DNA from: Chlamydiota bacterium
GTDB taxonomy: Bacteria > Chlamydiota > Chlamydiia > Chlamydiales > Rhabdochlamydiaceae
Direction of reading: 5' to 3'
DNA: 64,000 nt
Assembly (NCBI GenBank): GCA_021772335.1
Contig: JAJFMD010000001.1
Span: 26,339 to 90,338 of the forward strand
A program made the translations under genes and the position numbers. Shown here piece after piece: positions 19,095 through 27,869 of this stretch; the stretch's first letter is position 1, and each line of letters begins with the position of its first letter. A model generated the notes under the pieces. That model saw only the letters and a list, made by a program, of their open reading frames with translations, was not told where the DNA came from and did no database searches.

Positions 19095-22000
19095 ATGAAA
19101 AAGCCGTTATTATTTTGCTTAGCCACATGCACTTCACTCGTCGCTGCAACGCAACCATGTAATCCAGGGCCTGGTTCACGCGCTGCAATTGGCTATCGAG
19201 GACCTAAAGGCTTAGGCTATGATCATGGCTACGCTACCCTTTCAACTTTTATTTCACCTTCAGGTGAGCGCCCCTTTCAACCCTTTATCGATCTTAGAGG
19301 CCACGTATTTAATGATGGAAAATTGGCGGCAAACGCCGGTCTTGGTGGTCGCTACGCTTGTGATAAAGCTATCGTCGGTCTAAACGCTTACTACGATTAT
19401 CGCGATACCAACCAGCTCGGTTCACAAAACCAAGTGGGTGGTGGTTTTGAACTCCTTTCTAAGTGGGCTGACCTCCGTATCAATGGCTACGTTCCTGTCG
19501 GCAATACCACTGGTAAAGAGTGTCCCTGTTTCGATCACTTTGCTTGCCATTCAGCCTTTGCGCGCCAAGTTGTCAAAGCTAGCCTTGCTGATATCGATGC
19601 AGAAATTGGTTTTTACATTCCTAAACTCAACTACGTCGATCTCTATTTTGCCATTGGCCCCTACTATCTCTTTGAAAAAACCGTCTGCGATTACCGTCTC
19701 GGTGGTGAATGGGGTGGTAGAGCACGCGTTTCATTAAAAGTCTATGATGGCATTACTCTCGGTGGAGATGTCACTTACGATCCAATTTTCAACACTAAAG
19801 CACAAGGGTGGATCACACTTAGCTTCCCCTTTGGACCTGCAAATAGAGTTCAAAATAGCACACGCTTTACAGAAAAATATCCTGCGCCATGCGATGAACC
19901 CGCAAGACAATTTGCACGCATGACACAGCCTGTTTATCGCAACGAAATCATCCCTGTTGAAAACAAAACCCGTATTTTTGATATCCTCTGCGAATGTTGC
20001 TGCCCATCACAAATCTACTTTGTCAACAACTGCAATTGCAATGAGGGCTGCGGAACTTTTGAAAACCCTTTCACCACCTTAATCGACGCTGAAAACAATT
20101 CATGCCCAAGCGATATCATCTATGTCTTCCCTGGTGATGGAACATCAAATGGAATGGATAGTGGCTTTATCATGAAAGACTGCCAACGTCTAATTAGCTC
20201 TGCTGTTCCCTTTGATCTTTGTGATATTTGCATTCCCGCCTGCACACCAGGCAACTTACCTGTGATTGAAAATCCAAACCGCACATTTACTCTAACCGAT
20301 CCGCAAACTGGAAGTTCAATAACAGGTGGATTTGGAGTGTTAATGACAGATTGTACTGAAGTTGCAGGTTTCTGTTTAGATGGCACTAACAAACCAAATG
20401 ACCAAGAAATAACTACGGGCATTGGTCTTTTTAAAGGAAACTCCTTTATCGTTCGAAATAATGTGATTTCTAACTTCTTCGGTTCTGGAATTCTATCAAA
20501 TGGCTTCACACCTATTGAAAATGGAAACGTTGTGATTAATGGCAATTGCATCAACAACTTAAAAAGCACACCATCGTTTTTCTCTGGGTCATCTAATGCT
20601 ATTGGAGGAATATTCCTGATTGCATCAAATTCCACTCTCTCTTTTTGCAATAATACTATTCAGGATTTAAAAGTTGAATCTGCTGATGATGATGTAGCAA
20701 TAGGTGCAATTATTGTGCAGACAAACAACTCAAATGTTTCTTTCCGCAATAACTGCTTTAGGAACTTTTCTACTTCTTCCGTTGATCAGGATTCTGACAT
20801 TTCTGGCATCATAATAGGATCCAATAATAACAACACATTTTGTGTCCAGGATAATGCCTTCTTAAATTTCAACGGTTCAAGCATTGGAGAAAATTTATCG
20901 GCAGATTGCGAAATTTCAGCTATTTTTATCGCTTCATTAAGTAGCAGCAGTTTAAAAAATGATAACTTTGTTATCTGCGGAAACTCTTTCCAAGATTTAA
21001 CTACTATTACCAGCGGCGACGAGGGTAGTTTAATTGATACTCGTGCGATATTTGCTCGTCAAACCGATCTAGTAAATTGCAGTTTAAATATTAGCAATAA
21101 CTGCTTTAAAACCTTATCAGCTACAAACACAAGCACAACCCCAGGGAGAGCAAACAGTATTGCTATTGAATTTCAAAATTTAGAAAATACTCCCTCTTTA
21201 TTTTGTAATAATACCTTTCAAGACATTACAGCAACAATTGATGATCCAGTCTCAGATACTCTTGCTATTGGAATTCGCATTGATGACATTACCGGCTCCT
21301 TCTCTGCTTGCAACAACACATTTCAAGGCCTTACAACAATGAGCACTAACTCAAATTTCGTCGTAGCAATTTCTTCAGGAATATTTCTAGGCAGAATAAG
21401 CGGCTCCTTCTCTGCTTGCAATAATGCTCTTCAAAACATTTCATCAACAATAGATGGCGGCACTGTTACAGCTCTTGCTAATGGAATTACCATAGATGTA
21501 CTAGAAGGTTCATTATCTGTTTGCAATAACTCGTTTCGAAACTTTACTGCAACAGCTACTGGCGCATCGATGGGAACTCCAAGTTCTGCTTTAGCCACTG
21601 GATTGAGCGGATCTCTTAATCTACCATCTATCAATGACATAGTGATTGCCGGGTCAGCGACCCTTTGCAGTAACTCCTTTCAAGATTTTGCATCCTCAGC
21701 TTCAGGAGGCCGTCATTTAGCTGAAACTTTCGCAGCTCTATTGACGGTTCAAGATGGCAGTCTAATTGCGAATAATAACTGCATTAATAACTTCTCATCA
21801 ATGAGTGCAGCGGGAGATTCTCTCTCTACATCAAGAGGGCTTGGTATCTTCTTGGGAAATTCCACATCGTCTATTTGCAACAACTCTTTTAATCAAATAA
21901 TCTCTTCATCATCAACAAGCGCTCTAGCTGACGGCATCAACGCACGAACTTCTTCAACATCTTTGGCTGTTCGCAATAACCGCTTTCAAAATATTTCAGT

Positions 22001-22343
22001 AAGCGGACCAGGGGGTTTTGCAGATTTAAATCTGGTAGATTCTAATGGATCTAGCACATACTGCGTTGAAAATAACACCTTCTCTTCAGTGGCTCAGTTT
22101 GTAAAAAATGGTTCCGACTCTCTATGCTTGCGTCTTTTTGATAACACAAGTACATCCACCTATAATCTTGGCCTATTAGCAGGAACGCTTAATGTTGAAT
22201 CTCCTGATTTAACTAACTTACAAGCAGGATTAGAATCGATCAATACAGGGACGGTTTCTATAGCAGGCGCACCTACAGCAGTACCACTTGGTAGATGCAA
22301 ATGCTCTGATTACCCTTGCAGTAGCCCTTGTTGCGGTAAGTAA
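19095..22343 (+). CDS. Inverse autotransporter with beta-helix passenger (surface protein)
   Basis: A signal peptide (about residues 1-19) precedes a beta-barrel of about residues 27-256 with the inverse-autotransporter (intimin/invasin) pattern: GYRGPKGLGYDHGYATL, PFIDLRGHVFNDGK, NAGLGGRYACDKAIVGLNAYYDYRDT, GGDVTYDPIFN, GWITLSFPFG. A linker rich in Cys follows, then ENPFTTLIDA...PSDIIYVFPGDGT, which opens a passenger of about 700 residues made of repeated Asn-rich turns (FCNNTFQ, VRNNRFQN, NNCFKTL) typical of a right-handed parallel beta-helix. The C-terminus is Cys-rich (GRCKCSDYPCSSPCCGK). The barrel should sit in the outer membrane with the helix exposed; adhesion to host cells is inferred. 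It is monocistronic with its own promoter. Confidence 0.87.
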   Translation: MKKPLLFCLATCTSLVAATQPCNPGPGSRAAIGYRGPKGLGYDHGYATLSTFISPSGERPFQPFIDLRGHVFNDGKLAANAGLGGRYACDKAIVGLNAYYDYRDTNQLGSQNQVGGGFELLSKWADLRINGYVPVGNTTGKECPCFDHFACHSAFARQVVKASLADIDAEIGFYIPKLNYVDLYFAIGPYYLFEKTVCDYRLGGEWGGRARVSLKVYDGITLGGDVTYDPIFNTKAQGWITLSFPFGPANRVQNSTRFTEKYPAPCDEPARQFARMTQPVYRNEIIPVENKTRIFDILCECCCPSQIYFVNNCNCNEGCGTFENPFTTLIDAENNSCPSDIIYVFPGDGTSNGMDSGFIMKDCQRLISSAVPFDLCDICIPACTPGNLPVIENPNRTFTLTDPQTGSSITGGFGVLMTDCTEVAGFCLDGTNKPNDQEITTGIGLFKGNSFIVRNNVISNFFGSGILSNGFTPIENGNVVINGNCINNLKSTPSFFSGSSNAIGGIFLIASNSTLSFCNNTIQDLKVESADDDVAIGAIIVQTNNSNVSFRNNCFRNFSTSSVDQDSDISGIIIGSNNNNTFCVQDNAFLNFNGSSIGENLSADCEISAIFIASLSSSSLKNDNFVICGNSFQDLTTITSGDEGSLIDTRAIFARQTDLVNCSLNISNNCFKTLSATNTSTTPGRANSIAIEFQNLENTPSLFCNNTFQDITATIDDPVSDTLAIGIRIDDITGSFSACNNTFQGLTTMSTNSNFVVAISSGIFLGRISGSFSACNNALQNISSTIDGGTVTALANGITIDVLEGSLSVCNNSFRNFTATATGASMGTPSSALATGLSGSLNLPSINDIVIAGSATLCSNSFQDFASSASGGRHLAETFAALLTVQDGSLIANNNCINNFSSMSAAGDSLSTSRGLGIFLGNSTSSICNNSFNQIISSSSTSALADGINARTSSTSLAVRNNRFQNISVSGPGGFADLNLVDSNGSSTYCVENNTFSSVAQFVKNGSDSLCLRLFDNTSTSTYNLGLLAGTLNVESPDLTNLQAGLESINTGTVSIAGAPTAVPLGRCKCSDYPCSSPCCGK

Positions 22344-22405
22344 ACTGAAATACTTCCTCTTTATTGCCTAAGAGTTTATGCTTTATGGCTTTTTGAGGAG
22401 TATTG

Positions 22406-23302
22406 ATGATTTCACGTAACGATCTATGCTGGTGTGACAGCGGTAAGAAATGGAAGAAGTGCCATTTCCCTGTAAAGGGAGGATCCGGTCCCTTTCAAGA
22501 GCGCGCTAAAAAATTTCTTAAACAGTATGGAATTGTTTTAAAAACTCCAGATCAAATCGAAGGAATTCGACGTAGCTGCAAGCTCGCTGCTAATATTCTT
22601 GATACCCTATGCCATAAAGCTAAGGCAGGGGTAACGACTGATGAACTCAATACCATAGCTGAAGAACTGATTGCCAAAGCTGGAGCAAAAGCTGCTCCCC
22701 TCGGATACGGCAACCCTCCATTCCCTAAAAGCATCTGCACTTCACTTAATGATGTGATTTGTCACGGCATTCCTGATGATAGACCTTTACAAGAAGGAGA
22801 TATCATGAACATCGATGTCACCTGCATCTTAGGCGGCTACTTTGGTGATTGCTCAAAAATGGTCATTATTGGTCAGACGACAGAAGAAAAAAAACGTGTT
22901 GTCGACGTCTCTTATGAGTGCTTAATGCGCTCGATCGCGATCTGTAAACCTGGAGTCCTAATTTCTGAAATTGGCGATGTCATTGAAGCTGTTGCCAAAG
23001 AGCACAACTGCTCAGTAGTTAATCAATTTGTAGGCCATGGTGTTGGATTGCAATTTCATGAAGCTCCTCAAGTGCCTCACCATACCAATCGCATCGCAAT
23101 CCCTCTTGAAGAAGGAATGACCTTTACCATTGAGCCAATGATCAATGCAGGAGAGCGCGGCGCAGAGATCGATTCAACAGATCAATGGACCGCCTATACT
23201 GTTGATAGAAAACCAAGTGCTCAGTGGGAACATACCATCTTAATTACTGCGACAGGACACGAAATTCTAACGAAGTCCTCTTGTGGTTGCTCACACCATT
23301 AA
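22406..23302 (+). CDS. map: Methionine aminopeptidase type I with N-terminal SEC-C motif
   Basis: It removes the initiator Met from nascent proteins. An N-terminal SEC-C-like zinc motif (NDLCWCDSGKKWKKCHFP, about residues 5-22) precedes the pita-bread metallopeptidase domain (about 45-298), whose metal ligands lie in NIDVTCILGGYFGDCSK, VGHGVGLQFHEAPQVPH, FTIEPMI and QWEHTILIT. The ATG at 22406 is preferred over the TTG immediately before it because GAGGAG lies five bases upstream. A SEC-C-tagged MetAP is also known from Chlamydia. The 3' end overlaps the convergent coiled-coil gene by four bases. Confidence 0.95.
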   Translation: MISRNDLCWCDSGKKWKKCHFPVKGGSGPFQERAKKFLKQYGIVLKTPDQIEGIRRSCKLAANILDTLCHKAKAGVTTDELNTIAEELIAKAGAKAAPLGYGNPPFPKSICTSLNDVICHGIPDDRPLQEGDIMNIDVTCILGGYFGDCSKMVIIGQTTEEKKRVVDVSYECLMRSIAICKPGVLISEIGDVIEAVAKEHNCSVVNQFVGHGVGLQFHEAPQVPHHTNRIAIPLEEGMTFTIEPMINAGERGAEIDSTDQWTAYTVDRKPSAQWEHTILITATGHEILTKSSCGCSHH

Positions 23303-25395
23303 GCTTCGATCAAGCTTGTTACGAGTTTCTCTAGCGCTTGAATTGTCTCTTCGCTCTTTTGATAAGAGTCATTAAGCTCATTTGTTTTTTTCATTAGAGC
23401 TTGTAGATCTTGATGTGGTTCAAGCTCTGCCTCTTGTAGATCGCGATCACGTGCAAGTAGTTTGTTTTCTAAACGAAAGATCTCCTTGCGCGTTTTGTGT
23501 AGAAGATCGGTTTTTTGATCAAATTGCGTACGCAACTGTAAGTAAAGGTGGCGGTACTCTTCATCTGAGCTATCAGAGGAAGATTTTTTAATCTCTTGTT
23601 TATTCCCTTCTTGCACCGCTAGAAGTTTATCAATCTGTTTTTGAGATTCCAACTGCGCATGTTGCAAGGCACTTTCTAACTCTGCAATCTGCTTTTTGAG
23701 TTCTGCATTTAATTGATCTATCTCTTGGCCTGAACCGTGCATAGTTGTTTCAAATTCTTGTTTAAGAGCTATAATTTGCTGTTCTTTTTCTGCTGCCTGC
23801 GCTTGGATCTTTTCCAACTCTTCTTTAAGCGCTCCAGTTCCCGTCTCGCGATTTGCAAGCTCATGTTTCAATGCAGCTAGTTGTCGCTCCTTATCCGCTA
23901 GCTCTGCTTTAAGTGCGCCAGCCCCCGTCTCACCATTTGCAAGCTGATGTTTCAAGGTGAGTAATTCTTTCTCTTTTTCTAAGACCTCAGCCTGCGCTTT
24001 TTGCAATCCTTCTTTAAATTCAGAGATTTGTTGATCAGCTCCTGATTGAATGTGCGCAATCATATTTTGCTGCTGCTTTTCTAACTGAAGTAACTGCTGT
24101 TGCTTTTCTGTAGCCTGAGTTTGTACAACTTCAAGTTTGACTTTCAGATCTGCAATTTCTTTTTGCTCATTTGTATTTTTCTCAGTTAATTGAGAAAGCT
24201 GTTCTTCAAGTTCGAGAACTGAAAACTGCGCTTTATCAAGCTCTGCCTGTAAATCCGTGGAACTTTGGGATTGTTGCAGAGCAGTGAGTTCTCCATTTGC
24301 ATGTTTGAGCGCGCGTTTAAGCTCTTCAAGCTCTGCTGTTTTTTCTTGAAACTTTTCGCGATAACTCATCTCATGATTTTCATAGATAGAAAGTAAGCTA
24401 TCTTTCTCATGACGCAGTGCTGTAAGCTCATCTTCCTTAATCACACTCTCCTTGCGCAATTCATCGGCAATGTGCTCTTGATCTCTTGCAAGTGTTTTGG
24501 CATCGCTGAGCTCACTTTCTACTTCATGTAAACTGTGATGCATCTTTTGCAGTTCGTCTTGAAGCGTCATCAACTCATCTTCTTGAACAGCAATTTTACA
24601 CTCATGCTCTGTTCGAATTTTTTCAAAATCGGAGAGCTGCTTACTAATAATTTTGAGCTCATAATTTGCTTTATCAAGAGCGTTTTGAACTCCTTCGTTA
24701 AATAAATCAGGCTCCCGTTCTTGTGCAGGCGCAGATAAAACACGTTCGAGCTCTCTACAGCGCTGTTCTAAAGCGATGATCTGCCTTTCTTTGAGAAGAA
24801 GATCTTCAACATAGATCGTATGTTCTTTTTCCTTCTCGTCAATTTGAATACGATGCTGCTCGAGGATTTGTTTAAAAGATTCAATTTGATCTTGAGATGA
24901 ACTAAGCTCGATTTGCTTTTGACCGATGTTTTGCTCGATCCATATCTCTTGCTGCTTAAGTTTTGAGCGTGCTTCAGCGAGCATCTTTTCTAAATGATGA
25001 GAATGCAGCCTTGCATCAAAGCGCTCTTTTTCTAAAGGAGCGACAGTGCTTGTGACTTCGCTAACTCCAAGTGCTGTAATAAAAAGGCTGAGAAGACAGC
25101 TAATTGCAAAGCCATAGGTCCACATCGGAGTGCCTATGACTATTTGATCCTGAAAAAGAACTCCGACGACAACAAAAAGTGCAAGCGTTGCGAAAAACCC
25201 ACGCAACTGCCAGCGCAAGCAAAGTCCCCACCCAATAAATAAGGGAAGAACGGCAAATAAATGTTGATTATCAATCTTAACCAACAGAGCCACAAGGGTG
25301 ATCGCCGTAAAAAGTGGCCCAAGTTCAAGAAATAGCTGTACCGTTTTCAATGTGCTGTTTTTCGAGTTGTCAAATGATGAAAGCTTTTCAGCCAT
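23299..25395 (-). CDS. Membrane-anchored long coiled-coil protein
   Basis: The 698 residues open with a short hydrophilic segment, then three or four TM segments (about residues 25-95: LGPLFTAITLVALLV, LFAVLPLFIGWGLCL, GFFATLALFVVVGVLF, YGFAISCLLSLFITAL), followed by about 580 residues of almost unbroken Glu/Lys/Gln-rich heptads. Around residues 480-540 an 84-base unit is duplicated. No catalytic motif is seen. The two-TM-pair plus coiled-coil layout recalls chlamydial inclusion-membrane proteins, but also structural envelope proteins; the family is not recognised. It lies 13 bases after the M20 peptidase gene and may be co-transcribed with it. Confidence 0.7.
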   Translation of the reverse strand: MAEKLSSFDNSKNSTLKTVQLFLELGPLFTAITLVALLVKIDNQHLFAVLPLFIGWGLCLRWQLRGFFATLALFVVVGVLFQDQIVIGTPMWTYGFAISCLLSLFITALGVSEVTSTVAPLEKERFDARLHSHHLEKMLAEARSKLKQQEIWIEQNIGQKQIELSSSQDQIESFKQILEQHRIQIDEKEKEHTIYVEDLLLKERQIIALEQRCRELERVLSAPAQEREPDLFNEGVQNALDKANYELKIISKQLSDFEKIRTEHECKIAVQEDELMTLQDELQKMHHSLHEVESELSDAKTLARDQEHIADELRKESVIKEDELTALRHEKDSLLSIYENHEMSYREKFQEKTAELEELKRALKHANGELTALQQSQSSTDLQAELDKAQFSVLELEEQLSQLTEKNTNEQKEIADLKVKLEVVQTQATEKQQQLLQLEKQQQNMIAHIQSGADQQISEFKEGLQKAQAEVLEKEKELLTLKHQLANGETGAGALKAELADKERQLAALKHELANRETGTGALKEELEKIQAQAAEKEQQIIALKQEFETTMHGSGQEIDQLNAELKKQIAELESALQHAQLESQKQIDKLLAVQEGNKQEIKKSSSDSSDEEYRHLYLQLRTQFDQKTDLLHKTRKEIFRLENKLLARDRDLQEAELEPHQDLQALMKKTNELNDSYQKSEETIQALEKLVTSLIEA
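23823..23956 (-). repeat. Imperfect 84-base tandem duplication inside the coiled-coil gene
   Basis: The stretch starting CTTTAAGCGCTCCAG at 23823 recurs, slightly diverged, at 23907 (offset 84 bases, 28 codons). It encodes LKHQLANGETGAGALKAEL and then LKHELANRETGTGALKEEL, both in frame with the coiled-coil heptads. Confidence 0.75.
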
Positions 25396-25408
25396 CGCTA
25401 TCTACATA

Positions 25409-26797
25409 TTAAGTCTGTTCTTCTTGACCTAATAAACTGAAAATCCTTCCCATTGTCAAGAACCCTTTTTCAAAACGGTCAAGACCGAAGCGCTCATTAG
25501 GTGCGTGGATGTTGTCATCATCGAGTCCAACGCCTAAAATTGCAACATCGGCTTGTGTCGCTTTTTGTAGTTCAGTCACAATAGGAACAGTCGCCCCGCA
25601 AAGTATGAAATTGCAGGGGTTTTCGAAAACTTCTTCATAAGCTTTCTTAGCAATTTGATTGATCGGACGATCAGCAGAGCAATAAACAGATTCTCCACCA
25701 CGATCGTGATCAATTTCGAGAAGCATCCCTTCAGGCAATTCACTTCTCAAAAAATTCTCAATTAAATAACGAATGCGATCAGGATCTTGTCCTTGAACAA
25801 GCCTACAAGACACTTTTGCATCGACAACTGCCGGCATTACTGTCTTAAACCCTTCACCAGCATAACCGCCATTAATACCATTAACTTCTAAAGAAGGACG
25901 AAGCCAATTTGATTCAATTTGAGAATATCCTTCTTCTTTATGAAACACTTTAATACCAAAATCTTCTTCATGCCGCTTTGGATCAAAACGCATATCGATT
26001 GATTTGAGTTCTTCTTCAGTAAAATTCTTAATCCCATCATAAAATCCAGGAATCGCAACAGAACCTTTATCGTTCCACATTTTCCCCAAAGCTTGAATCA
26101 ATGCGCGTAAAGGATTATAAACAATTCCTCCATGCACACCGGAATGAAGATCTTGACTAGCATTGCGACAACGAATCGACATTGAAATCAATCCGCGCAA
26201 TCCCAAGGTTACTCCTGGCTGATCTTTACCTTGCATACCGGCATCGACGATCATCAAATGATCTGCTTTCAACTTCTCTGCATATTTCTCACAGAAAACT
26301 GCGGGAGTATTCGTACTACCACACTCCTCTTCACCTTCAATAAAGAATTTGATATTGACATTGAGTTTTTTTGAAAGCGCAAGGAAAGCACGAACTGCTG
26401 TAATTGAGTAAAAACACTGTCCCTTATTATCCATTGCTCCACGAGCGTAAACATGATTATCGCGCACTGTGGGCTCAAATGGCGGCGTTATCCATAAATG
26501 CAAGGGATCGACAGGCTGCACGTCATAATGGCCGTAAACCATCACTGTAGGGCGACTAGGGCCTGCATTTAAAACTTCTCCATAGATCACAGGATGACCA
26601 GGCGTTTCCCAAACTTCAGTGTTTACACCTATTTTCTCTAAATAGCCGGTCAACCACTGAACTGTGTCTTTCATTTCATTATTAAAACTGGGATCAGCCC
26701 CAACACTCTGATGACGCAAAAAGGTGCAAAAATCATTTTGAATTTCTTCTTTATGCTCTTCATACCATTTTTTTAGTTCTGAAAGATCAACGGACAT
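25409..26797 (-). CDS. M20 family metallopeptidase (dipeptidase)
   Basis: This 462-residue cytosolic metallo-dipeptidase of the ArgE/DapE/CNDP2-like M20 family has the metal and catalytic motifs in order: MVYGHYDVQPVDP (His ligand and Asp), ARGAMDNKGQ (bridging Asp), FFIEGEEECGS (catalytic Glu and ligand Glu), and a C-terminal His ligand near DDNIHAPNER. The insertion between the two lobes is the dimerisation domain. The start has GAGGAG at a good distance. The likely role is using imported peptides as amino-acid source; exact specificity cannot be told. Confidence 0.92.
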   Translation of the reverse strand: MSVDLSELKKWYEEHKEEIQNDFCTFLRHQSVGADPSFNNEMKDTVQWLTGYLEKIGVNTEVWETPGHPVIYGEVLNAGPSRPTVMVYGHYDVQPVDPLHLWITPPFEPTVRDNHVYARGAMDNKGQCFYSITAVRAFLALSKKLNVNIKFFIEGEEECGSTNTPAVFCEKYAEKLKADHLMIVDAGMQGKDQPGVTLGLRGLISMSIRCRNASQDLHSGVHGGIVYNPLRALIQALGKMWNDKGSVAIPGFYDGIKNFTEEELKSIDMRFDPKRHEEDFGIKVFHKEEGYSQIESNWLRPSLEVNGINGGYAGEGFKTVMPAVVDAKVSCRLVQGQDPDRIRYLIENFLRSELPEGMLLEIDHDRGGESVYCSADRPINQIAKKAYEEVFENPCNFILCGATVPIVTELQKATQADVAILGVGLDDDNIHAPNERFGLDRFEKGFLTMGRIFSLLGQEEQT

Positions 26798-26860
26798 GAA
26801 AAACTCCTCTTTATCAAAAAATTAATTATACTTGCAGAAATCAATAGCACCTGTCATGAC

Positions 26861-26890
26861 TTGACAATTTAACCTAATAAGATGTTTAAT
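26861..26890 (+). promoter_or_regulatory. Promoter of htpX
   Basis: A perfect TTGACA (26861-26866), 18-base spacer, and TTTAAT (26885-26890, 5/6) lie 40 bases upstream of the htpX ATG in the divergent region with the M20 peptidase gene. A TATAAT on the opposite strand (26825-26830) may be the -10 for the peptidase gene, but no convincing -35 accompanies it. Confidence 0.6.
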
Positions 26891-26929
26891 CTTAAGATAA
26901 GATAAAGAAAACATAAAGAACTATTTGCG

Positions 26930-27823
26930 ATGCGTATAGCTAAAAGAATTATTTTATTTCTTACAGTCAACTTTATTGTTGTCCTTACCCTATCACTGCT
27001 CTTGCAAGTATTAGGAGTAAGACCCTATATCAATGCATATGGGATCGATTATCAATCACTGATGATTTTCTGTTTAATTTGGGGATTTGGTGGCGCGTTT
27101 ATTTCACTTTCACTCTCACGCAAGATTGCAAAGTGGATGCTTGGTGTTAAAATCATCAATCCTGATACAACAGATGCCATCCAACATCGATTAATCTCAA
27201 CTGTTCACAATATTGCTCGCACTGCAAATATCCCCATGCCACAAGTTGGAATATATCATTCACCCAGTGTCAATGCATTTGCAACAGGCCCTTCGCAAAA
27301 ACGCAGCCTCGTCGCAGTATCTTCAGCTATGTTAGAGAATATGAATCAAAAAGAGCTCGAAGGTGTCCTTGCTCATGAGATCAGTCACATATCCAATGGC
27401 GATATGGTGACAATGACTTTAATCCAAGGCATTATCAACGCCTTCGTCCTTTTCTTAGCCCGTGTTGTCGCTTTTGCTATTACTCGCAACACCCGTGAGA
27501 GCCGTCGCGGCTCAATGAGCTACTTTTGGGTAACCTATATGCTCGAGGCAATACTCATGATCCTCGGATCGATTATTGTCGCAAACTTCTCTCGCAGAAG
27601 AGAATTTCGTGCAGATAGAGGAAGTGCTGATCTCGTCGGTCGTGATAAAATGATCGCCGCCTTAGAAAAGCTCCAGCAAGTAAGCGATTTTAAAGACCCT
27701 CGCAAAACACGCGTCTCTATGGCCGCACTTCAAATCTCCACAAAAAACAAAGGCGGATTTCTCCGCCTCTTTGCAACTCATCCCCCACTGCAAGACCGCA
27801 TTGAAAGACTAAAATCTTTTTAA
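26930..27823 (+). CDS. htpX: Membrane metalloprotease HtpX (M48B)
   Basis: HtpX is an inner-membrane zinc protease for quality control of misfolded membrane proteins. The 297 residues carry two N-terminal TM segments (about 8-28 and 38-58), the zinc motif HEISH (residues 149-153) in GVLAHEISHISNGD, further hydrophobic segments after it, and the third zinc ligand region FSRRREFRADRGSADLVG. The C-terminal THPPLQDRIERLK is typical. It has its own strong promoter. In other bacteria htpX answers to envelope stress; nothing here shows which regulator would apply. Confidence 0.94.
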   Translation: MRIAKRIILFLTVNFIVVLTLSLLLQVLGVRPYINAYGIDYQSLMIFCLIWGFGGAFISLSLSRKIAKWMLGVKIINPDTTDAIQHRLISTVHNIARTANIPMPQVGIYHSPSVNAFATGPSQKRSLVAVSSAMLENMNQKELEGVLAHEISHISNGDMVTMTLIQGIINAFVLFLARVVAFAITRNTRESRRGSMSYFWVTYMLEAILMILGSIIVANFSRRREFRADRGSADLVGRDKMIAALEKLQQVSDFKDPRKTRVSMAALQISTKNKGGFLRLFATHPPLQDRIERLKSF

Positions 27824-27840
27824 GTATTGTCTCAACATCC

Positions 27841-27858
27841 ATTGCAGGAAGCAATTTT
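27841..27858 (+). terminator. Weak hairpin after htpX
   Basis: ATTGC-AGGAA-GCAAT is a 5-bp stem followed by TTTT, between the convergent ends of htpX and the NUDIX gene. It is short, so termination here is only plausible. Confidence 0.3.
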
Positions 27859-27869
27859 AACACTGTCTC

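Noticed and set aside
23299..25395. Coiled-coil protein as a chromosome-segregation SMC-type ATPase
   Set aside because: No Walker A or signature motif is present and the N-terminus is a membrane segment.
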